The notes below the pieces were generated by a model. That model was not told the DNA's origin. It worked only from the letters and a program-made list of their open reading frames with translations, and searched no databases. Below are positions 47,441 to 56,307 of a stretch of 64,000 bases of DNA, piece by piece. Source of the DNA: Thinopyrum elongatum (taxonomy: Eukaryota; Streptophyta; Magnoliopsida; Poales; Poaceae); the NCBI GenBank assembly GCA_011799875.1, contig CM022299.1, positions 342,428,307 to 342,492,306 on the forward strand. Reading direction: 5' to 3'. A program made the translations under genes and the position numbers. Each line of letters starts with the position of its first letter. Within the stretch, counting starts at the first letter, position 1.

Positions 47441-50400
47441 ATGGACAGGACTTGGATAACTTCTGCTCGAAGATTCTCCGCTGCATATGTCGAGGTGGTT
47501 GAAGACTTCATGAACTTTATCAGAGCTGAGTATGGTGGTCCGAAATCAGATGTGCTCTGCCCGTGTAGCAGTTGTATGAATTCAGTTACAAGACCCCAGT
47601 CAACTGTGCAAAATCATCTACACTTGTATGGGATGTCAATCACATATACTAGGTGGGTTCATCATGGTGAAGCTGTGAACGCCAATGTTACTGACTATGT
47701 GGAAGCAGCAGATCACCATCTTGATCTACCTGATGCTCAGGTGGAAGAGGAGGAGGAGGTGGTGGCGGCGGAGCCAGTGAGTTTGACCAACATTGAAACA
47801 ATGCTATGAAATGCTCGCGCATTTTGTGAACTTTCACCTGCAGAAGAAAAATGGTGGGCCCGCATGTTGGAACAATGCAATGTGGCAGTCACCCGAGGAA
47901 ATAAGCTGTCAGTATTCTCAGCTATGGTCACCTTTGTTCAGGTGAAGACATATGAGCGGATGACCAACAAATCATTCGATGCGATGTTGGCTGCTTTCTG
48001 CAAATCTTTCCCAGATGCGTCTGAGCTGCCACACACCTACAGTAAAATGAAGAATTTCCATCATGCAGTTGGAATTGGATATGATATGATCCATGTTTGT
48101 AAGAATAATTGTGTTCTATTCTGGAAGGAATATGCCAACTTAAGTGAATGCCCAAAATGCAAATCATCAACCCATTTGGCCACCAGAGCGCCACATATAA
48201 CATGTGGCTAGTGCTTGTTATCCCTTACAACATGCCACCAAATATCTGCACCAAAGAATCAAACTACATGATGGCCTTGCTCATCCCAGGTCCAAAAAGT
48301 CCTGGAAAGGATTTTGATTTATTCATGGAGCCTCTTGTGGAGGAAATTCAACAGCTATGGAGGGGTGTTCTCACTCAAGACCTATATAGTAGCCCACCAG
48401 CTGATTTCTTTGTGTGTGCTGTTATAATTTGGTGCATCCATGATTATCCGGCTTTGGGCACTATGTCAGGGCGAACGACACATGGTTACAATGCATGTGT
48501 TCACTGTGACAAGAATCCGCTGTCATACGCAATACTTAGCAAGATCTGTTACATTGGACACCGCCATTTCCTTGCCAAGGACAAGCCGTGTCCTACAAAA
48601 TACCGAAGACATGTGTTCAATGCAAAGCATGAAAACCGTGATACGCCAAAGAGGCTCACCGGCGATGAGTTGCAAGTGGAATTAGAGAAGGTTAGGCATA
48701 TTACACAAGAAAACCATCCTGATAATGGTAGTGGAAAAAGGAAGCATGGCAGGGCATAAGAGAGATTATTATTTACCCGCAGGTCCACTTTGTGGGACTT
48801 GGAGTTTTGGAAAGATTTGGATCTGCGGCATAATCTTGATGTGATGCACATCGAGAAAGTTATATGTGACAGCATTATCGGCACGCCTCTTAATATTGAA
48901 GGCAAGACGAAAGATACCTTAAAATCTAGGATTGATTTGACACACCTGGGTATCAGAAAGGATTTGCAGGTGAAAGATGATGGTGCATCACGGGATATGG
49001 CACCAGCTATGTACGTCTTGGACAAGGTAAAAAGAAAAGAATTTTGCAAGGTCCTGTCACGTGTGAGATTCCCACATGGATTTGCTTCCAACCCTGAAAG
49101 GAGAGTCAGTGCAGATGGAAACAAGGTACAAGGGTTGAAAACTCATGACTGCCATGTCCTACTTCAAAGGGGTTTACCTGTTATCCTTAGAGGATTGGGC
49201 CGCCCTGACTTATGCAGAGCAGTTGCAGAGTTTGGACAATTCTTCAGGGAACTCTACAGTAGAAATATCAGGATAGATGCTTTGGAGCGTCTTATAGACA
49301 AGATATCAACTATCCTATGCGACCTTGAGAAGATATATCCTCCAGCCTTCTTTGATGTGATGGTGCATTTGGCTGTTCATCTACCTGATGAGGCACTACT
49401 TAGAGGTCCAGTACAGTATGGCTGGATGTACCCTATTGAAATGCGGCTAGGCACTTTCAAGGGCTATGTTAGGAACAGAGCTAGACCTGAGGGTTTCATT
49501 GCAGAGGCCCACATTACTACAGAAGTGTTGCCATTCTGCTCAAAATATATTGAAACAGCTGATCAGCTTAGCGAAGAGGTGGGTGAAGACAATCCCGAGC
49601 TCAATGTTTTCGATTGTTCTGTTCGAGTTACAGGGAAGAGTCGACAAGACGACAAACCTAAAGATTTGGATAAAATTGTTTGGTATGTGTTGAATAACTG
49701 TCCTGAGATTCTACCTTATATCGAGTAAGTGCTAAGTACTGCAGCTTATACATCGTAATCTACTAAACTTGCAGCACATTCTTATATATTTAGATGTTTG
49801 ACGTGATCACTATGTTGTGCAGCATCTACAAAAAGGAGTTACTGCCGCAAAATCCAAGAAACATTGACAAACTATTTATGGCAGGATTTGCGAAATGGTT
49901 CAAGAGCCGTGTAAGCTTTTGAATTGCACTGTCAGTTTTTTTAATATATTGAGTACATAAGATGATCAGCTTGTCTATTTTCTAACCATAGGTTAAGAAG
50001 ATGTGGGAGGATGGGCAGGCAGTTAATGATGCTCTTTACGCACTAGCAATGGGTCTTGATACTCGGGTAAGATATTATGAATCTTGCGTTGTTGGAGATA
50101 TGCGCTACAACACCCTTGCACGCGACGAAGGCAGGAAGACACAAAACAGTGCCATCATGAGCACGGATACGTACGGCAGAGAGACAACTAAAATGTATGC
50201 TAACATAACAGACATTGTTCAGTTGTAGTATATCTCTAGTTTCGAGGTTCATCGGTGTGTGGTTCTGTTGTGCTGTCGTTGGTATAACCTATTTTCTAGG
50301 ATCGCAAAACCCAGAGCTGATGATTATTTCAAATCCATCAATGTCAAGGCTACGTACCAGACCAACGAGCCTTTTATTTTGGCAAATCAAGCAACACATA

Positions 50401-50696
50401 TATTTTTCTTGGAAGACACATATGCATGTAGCGATGACTGGAGAGTATTGCAAAGGTTTGAGCAGAGGAATTCGTTTAATGAAGTTGCACAACAAGATGA
50501 TGCTTACACTGTTCCTGATGTAGAAGATTCCACAGATGTTCTTAGTATCTTTGAGAACCATCACATTAATGACGCTGGCGAAAAGATTCCCTGTCGGGCT
50601 GTGGACATACGAGAGTTAATCAATAAGACGCCAACGTTCGAGGACATTGAGGATGAAGAAGAAGATGACACTGGGGGGAATTACGATTTAGACTGA
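47441..50696 (+). pseudogene. TNPD-like (TNP2) CACTA transposase gene, broken
   Basis: Start MDRTWITSARRFSAAYVEVV opens the transposase-associated domain, with CPCSSCMNS as its Cys cluster. Transposase_21 (PF02992) follows: GIGYDMIHVCKNNCVLFWKE, NPFGHQSATYNMW, LIPGPKSPGKDFDLFMEPLV, IHDYPALGTMSGRTTHGYNA, LRHNLDVMHIEKVICDSI. Then DUF4218 (PPAFFDVMVHLAVHLPDEAL, GPVQYGWMYPIE) and DUF4216 (SVV-like VVLFCCRWYNLF, TNEPFILANQATHIFFLEDT), ending YDLD-stop. Introns at about 49726-49822 and 49912-49991 have GT/AG borders. Defects: TGA at 47807-47809, a frame-shifting deletion near 48160-48170 that fuses CPKCKSS to NPFGHQ, and TAA at 48757-48759. The product would cut and rejoin CACTA ends; this copy cannot. 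Confidence 0.92.
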
Positions 50697-51203
50697 TACA
50701 CATGGCGAAGATGTTGACGCTGCGGCTGCGGATGATGATTAGATTGCTTTTGTCGTATTTGCCTATGAGAAGACGACTTTTTATCTACTATGTGAAATTG
50801 TGTTTGCTATGACAACTGAAACTTGATGAAGTTGTTGTTTAGTATTTTGCTGTGAGAACATCACTTATTATGTATGTTGATTTGTGTTTGGTGATTGTAT
50901 GACGACTAAAACATGATGACATTGTTGTTTAGTTGTACTCATATTTGGCTGTGAAACTTGTATTTGATGACATAGTTTGTTGTTGGACTGCAATTTGCTC
51001 GACGTCTTCGAATGGGAACAAAGCTGACCCGACATGGCCTCTGCTAATTCATTTATTTATTAGCAAAAGGGCCTCTGCTATTTATTTATTTATGAGCAAA
51101 AAGGGATACCCCCGATTTCCGTTAATAGAAATCATTAGATGTTCACAACACTAAGCCCAGCCTGCTAAACAGGTTTCATTCATTACTAGTTTTAGCAAAG
51201 TGC
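50697..51203. other. Gap between convergent genes
   Basis: Stop-rich sequence downstream of the TNPD-like gene with several near-repeats (TTGTTGTTTAGT and GATGACATTGTTGTTTAGTT near 50835 and 50915). No gene seen; likely the 3' UTRs of the flanking convergent genes. Confidence 0.45.
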
Positions 51204-51883
51204 TCATGTCATAGCCACTGAATACATCACGAGTGCTACATACACTGTAAATAAAGAGACAATCATCCTACAGAGCACAACGATCTTTCCCATTATCTTC
51301 AAAAGCTCTTTCCTCTCCTCATTGCTGTCAAGGCTGTTCAGGAGCGGTTGCTTGGCCATGATCAGAGGAACTGCATCTTTAACCTTCTGCTCTGCATCTT
51401 CCTCTTCTGCCGTTCCTTCAGTTACTTGTCCAGCACCCCAACCTGCTGGTATTGGGATTCCTCGGCTAACCAAATAATCAGCGTAGTTCCATTCCCCACA
51501 TCAGCAACTTCCCAGAAATACAAATCACGCGAATCTTCCCTTTTCTCCATGAATCAAATTGGAAGATCATCAACCAAACTATTAAAAAAATCAGCAACTG
51601 AAAGAAGGCGAACAACACTTAAACATATTATTACCCCATGATTCGGGCATTTGTAGAAGACTCGGCCAGGGTTGAGGATTGTAGTTGAGACGCGACAGAT
51701 GACTCTGCGTGATTTGCAGCAGTGGCACCACACCAACGGCAGCGGGTTGCGATGAGCCACCGGCTGTGGTGAGTGTGCTGGTGGGGGTGTGATGAGACCC
51801 ACAGGGTATGGTACGGGTGGTGACTTGGCGCATATCTGGTTGTTGCCTGCTGAAGAGCAGGTGGACGAGCCGCCAGCGGACAT
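51204..51883 (-). CDS. GRF-zinc-finger ORF with C-terminal hydrophobic tail
   Basis: Two parts on the minus strand. From 51883: MSAGGSSTCSSAGNNQICAK, a Pro-rich stretch, then LPLVWCHCCKSRRVICRV and NPGRVFYKCPNHG, matching the GRF zinc finger (C-x-C, GRxFYKC, C/H, FW). A GT donor follows NHG (about 51640). DLYFWEVADV near 51525-51500 supplies the expected aromatic motif, then after a one-base slip EWNYADYLVSRGIPIPAGWG leads into the second part. That part has an acidic/Gln stretch (EGTAEEEDAEQKVKDAV), a coiled-coil-like piece and a hydrophobic end (IVVLCRMIVSLFTVYVALVM). It lies convergent to the TNPD-like gene inside the CACTA. Its role is unknown; GRF domains in other proteins bind nucleic acid. 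Confidence 0.6.
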
Positions 51884-52279
51884 GGTTGTTGCGACCAGAG
51901 CTTCTGATGCTAGGCAGAGTAACTAGAGAAGAGGAGAAGCGAATGTTAGATATGTCAGTTTCATTACTTGCAGAGTAGCATAGCACTATATGTAGTCATA
52001 GTCTAGGTTTGGATTCGAACCAGCTATAGGAGCACGTCTCTCTTTTTTCTAAAACTCAGCAACGTCTCTTTACTGGTACACTAGCTTGTTCTGTACGCCT
52101 TCTCAAGTCTTTGATTTTCGGGAATGTTATGTGGCGAGGACGGCAAACAAACGCATTTTCTTGGCAGTTTTAGTTGCGACGCAAGATCAAACTGTCGCAA
52201 TTTCAGGAATATTATCTGGCGAAAGAGCCCAGTTTTTCTTTTCTTCCTATAAAAAAGTATGCTACATGGTGTCGGCTTA
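51884..52279. other. Upstream of the GRF ORF, nothing firm
   Basis: Probable promoter side of the minus-strand GRF ORF. GGATTCGAACC at 52012-52022 is an isolated tRNA B-box-like word without tRNA structure. Confidence 0.35.
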
Positions 52280-54480
52280 GTCAACAAATGATTGTGCCAA
52301 CCTTGACCATTGGATTGACATTCAACGTCTATCGTGTTTCTTCAGTCTCTTCTTCCTCCAGCCACCAAAGCCAAACCAGCGCCTGCGGGACCACCTGCTC
52401 CCGTCTCCCACGGCTGGCTGTGCTGCCGCGCACGCATCACGGCCACATCGCACCCTAAAACTCTGCGCATCTTCCCTGGCTCCTGTTCGTTCCTGTCCGA
52501 GGCCTCACCATCGTCCTCCGCCTTGGTTCGCTCACCACGGCGCCGCCCTTTGGTGTTGTCAACATGGTCAACAACCGAGAGGAATAAGGAGATGACTGTA
52601 CATGGTGAGGATGACAGTAGGGACCCACCAGGATCATGGCAGTAGGCAAGCAAGTGCCTCCTTTATTACAAGAAAAAAATGGTTCCTCCTGATGGTTTCC
52701 TGACATCTGGGTCGCACGCCACTGTCAACGTAGTCAATAAGCGAGATAACTGCACAAGGAGCGGCTGACAACCGGGAACCCAGCAGCTCGCAGTATATAT
52801 TTTTTCCGGGACGGAGCAGGGTATCAACTGGGTTGTGCGGGAGCGGTGGCCCGTCTAGCCCAGGCTTTTATTTCGTATGTTTACCACATGGCCAGCCTAG
52901 TTTTGTTTTTTCTTACTGAAAATGGCTAGCCCAGCTATTTTGTTTTTTGCAGAATAACCAATGGAGGCCTACTTGCTTTCATACGCCCTGCTAGGCCGAA
53001 AATCTTTCAAGACGAGGAGGAATGCATTTGGTTTTCCCAGAAAATGGGCTATAAGTAATAAGAAATGGGCTGTAAAATGAAAAATACAGCAAACAGGCAA
53101 TTAGTTCCAAATTACTTTTTCCTTTCGGATTTTGATATTTTAAATTTCATTGTTTTTGTGCGGGTAAAATTTCATTGGATTTTAAATTATGGTATGTTTT
53201 TAAATTAATTTGAATCTGGCTAGAAATTTCGGGTTGTATGCTGTTTGGGGCAGATTTGGAGGCTGACTTGTGGGTCTACTAGGTTGACGTGTACGAAAGG
53301 CTTTGTCAACTTAGTCCACAAACGATTCTAGCAGCAGTGACCGTTGGATGTTAATCCAATGGCTGTGCTGCTTCTTCAACCTCTGGTCTTCTTGATCCAG
53401 CCGCCCAAACCAGCGCCGGCCGTACTGCCTGCTCATGCCTCCCGTGGCCGGCTGTGCTGCCGCGCAGGCCTAACCGCTCCACACTACTCCCATCGTTGGT
53501 CTGGTCATCCCTCTACGCACCCACAGTTGTTGTTATTCTCCGGTGATGGCAGACGAACCAGTAAACCCTCGTACTCCCCTCCGTGTGGGAAACAACTGCC
53601 GAGTCTTCACTGGCTCCGAGTCGTTCCCTTCCTAGGCCTCGCCGTCGTCCACCGCCCTGGTGCTCTCGGCGCAGCGTGGTCAATGAACGACATCCATCGG
53701 AAGAGGACTATAGGTGGAGAGGATGACAGCTGGGTCCATGGCCGCACGCAAGGAAGTGCCTCCTTATTACACGCAAAATAATGATTCCTCCACCTGACAG
53801 CGGGGACCCACCGGAAGGGCCTCTTTATTTCGCGAAAAAAAGTTCCTCCCACTGACAGCTCGGACCCACCAGCTATATCTTCGCACGCAAGGAAGTGCCT
53901 CCTTATTACGCACACAAAAATGAATACTCCCCCTGCTAGCTGGGACCCACCATATTTGGAGGCTGACTTGTGGGCCTACTAAGTTGGCGTGGACGCAGGA
54001 TTTGTCAACTTAGACAATATAAACAATTCTAGCTGCAGTGACCGTACGATGTCCATCCTCGTGTTTCTTCAACCTCTGGTCTTCTTGCTCCAGCCGCCCA
54101 AACCATCGCTGGTCGTGCTGCCTGCTCCTGCGTCCCGTGGCCAGCTGTGCTGTCGCGCAGGCCTTACCGCCCACCCTACTCCCATCGCTGGCCTGGCCAT
54201 CCCTGTACTCACCCAGACCTCCTGTTATTCTCCGGCGCCGGCAGCCTCACACTATAGCCGAACCAGTAAACCCTCGTACTCCCGTCCGCGTGGGAAACAA
54301 CTTTCGAGTCTTCCTAGGCTCCGGGGCATTCCCTTCCTAGGCCTCGCCATCGTCCACCGCCTTGGTGCTCTCGGCACGGCGTGGTCAACATGGTCAAGGA
54401 ACGATTTCAATCAAAAGAGGACTGTACGTGGAGAGGCTGACAGCTGGGTCCACGGCCGCAGCAAGGAAATGCCTCCTTAT
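52280..54480 (+). repeat. Three long direct repeats, CACTA right subterminal region
   Basis: Copies begin near 52270, 53290 and 53985 with GTCAACTTAG/GTCGGCTTAG, then share TTCTTCAACCTCTGGTCTTC, CAGCCGCCCAAACCA, CCTGCTC and TGGTCAAC, and each ends in the short-repeat array. Units are about 500-700 bp. ORFs across them (53344-53781, 53989-54510) are repeat-derived and show no domain. Confidence 0.65.
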
Positions 54481-54760
54481 TACGCGCAAAATAATGATTC
54501 CTCCACCTGACAGAGGGGACCCACCGGAAGGGCTACCGTATTTTGTGAAAAAAATGTTTCCCCCCTGACAGCTGGGACCCACCAGCTACATCTTTGCACG
54601 CAAGGAAGTGCGTCCATATTACAGGCAAAAAAAATGATTCTTCCCCCTGACAGCTAGGACCCACCAGCTATATCTTCGCACGCAAGGAAGTGCCTCCTTA
54701 TCCTCCCTGACAGCTGGGACCCACCCGGTCAAACTGTATGTAGGGTCGTCTGTCTGGCCG
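52640..54760 (+). repeat. Short subterminal repeats: GCAAGGAAGTGCCTCCTTATT and TGACAGCTGGGACCCACC
   Basis: At least six copies of the first unit (near 52642, 53744, 53886, 54464, 54598 and 54680), each followed within 50-80 bp by the second. Arrangement and location fit CACTA subterminal arrays. They differ completely from the GGCCC array at the left end. Confidence 0.7.
52761..53270. other. Spacer within right subterminal region
   Basis: AT-rich, with repeated GGCTAGCCCA/TAGCCCAG words near 52850-52940. No gene or element recognised. Confidence 0.4.
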
Positions 54761-54959
54761 CGAACGTGTACGTACATACTGGTCGATCGGTCTCTCTGCA
54801 GCGATGAACCGTTGCCGAGTAAGGAGCAGCACGTGTCATAGTAGAGGCGCGGACGTAGCATGTCACGCAGTCCCGTCTATATCGTGTACATGTACGTGCA
54901 GCCACGCTGCAAGAAAGTAAATACGGTTGCGTATGTACATACAGGCGGGGTCTCTAACG

Positions 54960-55380
54960 CGTACAGCGACGGCGTCCTGTTCATTGGCAACCAACTGGCT
55001 GGGTCGGAACGAAGGAAACAGCATCGTGTTCATCGGGAGGCAACAGACTGGGTCAGAATACGTCATGTTCATCGAGAGTCAACTGGCTTGGACGGAACAG
55101 CCGAAACAAGGTCTGGCATACCGCGGAACGGAGGAAACGAACTTCTGTTCGAGCTCCTACGATCGAAACGGGGTCCTGTTGATCGGGAGGGGTGTGGCGT
55201 ACCGCAGAACGGAGGAAACGGACTTGTGTTCGAGCTCCTACGGTCGAAATGGGGTGCTATTGATCGGGAGGGGTGTGGCGTACCGCAAAACGGAGGATTT
55301 CTGTTGGAGCGCCTACGGTGGAAATGGGGTCCTGTTCATCGGGAGGGGTGTGGCGTACCGCAAAACGGGACTCCACGGGC
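54960..55380 (+). repeat. 75-81 bp tandem array (CACTA right subterminal)
   Basis: GGTGTGGCGTACCGC-type units start at about 55110, 55191, 55272 and 55347, with weaker units upstream from 54970 (TCCTGTTCATTGG, TCATCGGGAGG). Periods of 81, 81 and 75 bp are multiples of three, so a long ORF stays open across them by chance. Confidence 0.8.
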
Positions 55381-55795
55381 TACTGTTCATCCAACGTCTA
55401 GTGCCTCGCTCCAGACTCCATGAGCTACTATTCATCCACCGTCAACTTCCTCCAGCCTCCACCTGCTACTGTTCATCCACCGTCGACTTCCTCCAGCCTC
55501 CACCAGACACTGTTCATCCACGGGCTACTGTTCATCCAGCCTCCACTGGCTACTGTTCAACCAGCCCTCCACGGGGTCCTGTTCATCCAGCCTCCACCGG
55601 CTCCTGTTCAACCAGCTCTTCACGGGGTCCTGTTCATCCACCCCCAACCGGCTTAGGTGTGTGGCGGCCTCCTCTTGATCGGGGTCCTGTTCATCCAGCG
55701 GCAATGGCCTCTACTACCACGGGGTCCTGTTCATCCAACCCCCACCGGGACTATTCATCCAACCCCCAACAACGGTCACTGTTCATCAAGAGGTA
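55380..55795 (+). repeat. CTGTTCATCCA repeat array
   Basis: About 13 copies of CTACTGTTCATCCA/GTCCTGTTCATCCA at 15-45 bp spacing, mixed with CCTCCACC words. Simple, direct orientation, adjoining the previous array. Likely protein-binding subterminal repeats. Confidence 0.8.
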
Positions 55796-55836
55796 GCTGG
55801 TTCGATCGGCTTCAGTTAGTAGCAGTAGCGAAGGAA

Positions 55837-55950
55837 TCGCTCGGGTTCAGTTAACAGCCAAGGGATCGATCGCTCGGGTTCAGTAATGTAGCTAGTGCAA
55901 TCGCTCGGGTTCAGTAAGCGAACGCCTCGCTCGGGTTCAGTTAGAGCCCA
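55837..55950 (+). repeat. CGCTCGGGTTCAGT array (4 copies)
   Basis: Four direct copies at about 20-35 bp spacing, the innermost array before the right terminus. Confidence 0.85.
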
Positions 55951-55984
55951 ACGCCTCTCGCACACACACGCGTACGTGTATGAG

Positions 55985-56307
55985 AGAAACGCGTAAACCT
56001 CCGTGCATTGCTCGGCCCCGACCACCCACCGTAACCGGGAACTCCACAAAATTTTCCTCGCCCTCGCTTCTACCACGATTTTTTCCGTCATGGACGGCCC
56101 AAAGAATGTCATGCAGGTGCGTCCCCGGCCCGCCTAGGATGAAAATCCCATTTTATGTCATGATTTTTTTCATAGAAGTAGGAGCCCACCACATCTATGA
56201 TGATATGTGGTTTTGTCACAATTATCGTCATAGAAGTGTCATAAGCATGACAGAAAAAAATTGTGTTCGGCCCAAAATGTCACGGATGTGTCTTTTTTTT
56301 TGTAGTG
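55985..56307 (-). repeat. CACTA right terminus
   Basis: Reversed it reads CACTACAAAAAAAAAGAC, then TCTGTCATGCTTATGACAC, TTCTATGACGATAATTG and GGCGGGCCGGGG. Blocks match the left terminus in order. TTG duplication follows at 56308-56310. Confidence 0.85.

Larger units (their letters stand above)
15933..56307. mobile_element. Giant CACTA (En/Spm) transposon, 40.4 kb including nested LARD
   Basis: The left end is CACTACCAAAAAAACC and the right end, reversed, is CACTACAAAAAAAAAGAC. TTG is duplicated at 15930-15932 and 56308-56310, and the interrupted LTR reads through when the element is removed. A 3-bp TSD with CACTA ends defines the superfamily. Inner parts of both ends share TCTGTCATGC and CATGACGAT blocks. 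Contents: left subterminal repeats, TNPA-like gene (minus), LARD insertion 19517-32043, spacer with captured sequence, TNPD-like gene (plus), GRF ORF (minus), right subterminal arrays. Without the LARD it is about 27.8 kb, large even for Triticeae CACTAs. Both transposase genes are broken, so mobility would need proteins from elsewhere. Confidence 0.93.

Noticed and set aside
52005..52030. tRNA gene suggested by GGATTCGAACC
   Set aside because: Only the B-box word is present; the T stem does not pair and no A box or acceptor stem is found.
55380..55795. Regularly spaced direct repeats resembling a CRISPR array
   Set aside because: Repeats are 11-14 bp, irregularly spaced and within a plant transposon end; no cas genes and a eukaryotic context.
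54927..55796. 289-codon ORF as a real protein gene
   Set aside because: It tracks tandem DNA repeats with periods divisible by three at a CACTA end; no domain, and the sequence becomes low-complexity Ser/Pro/His.
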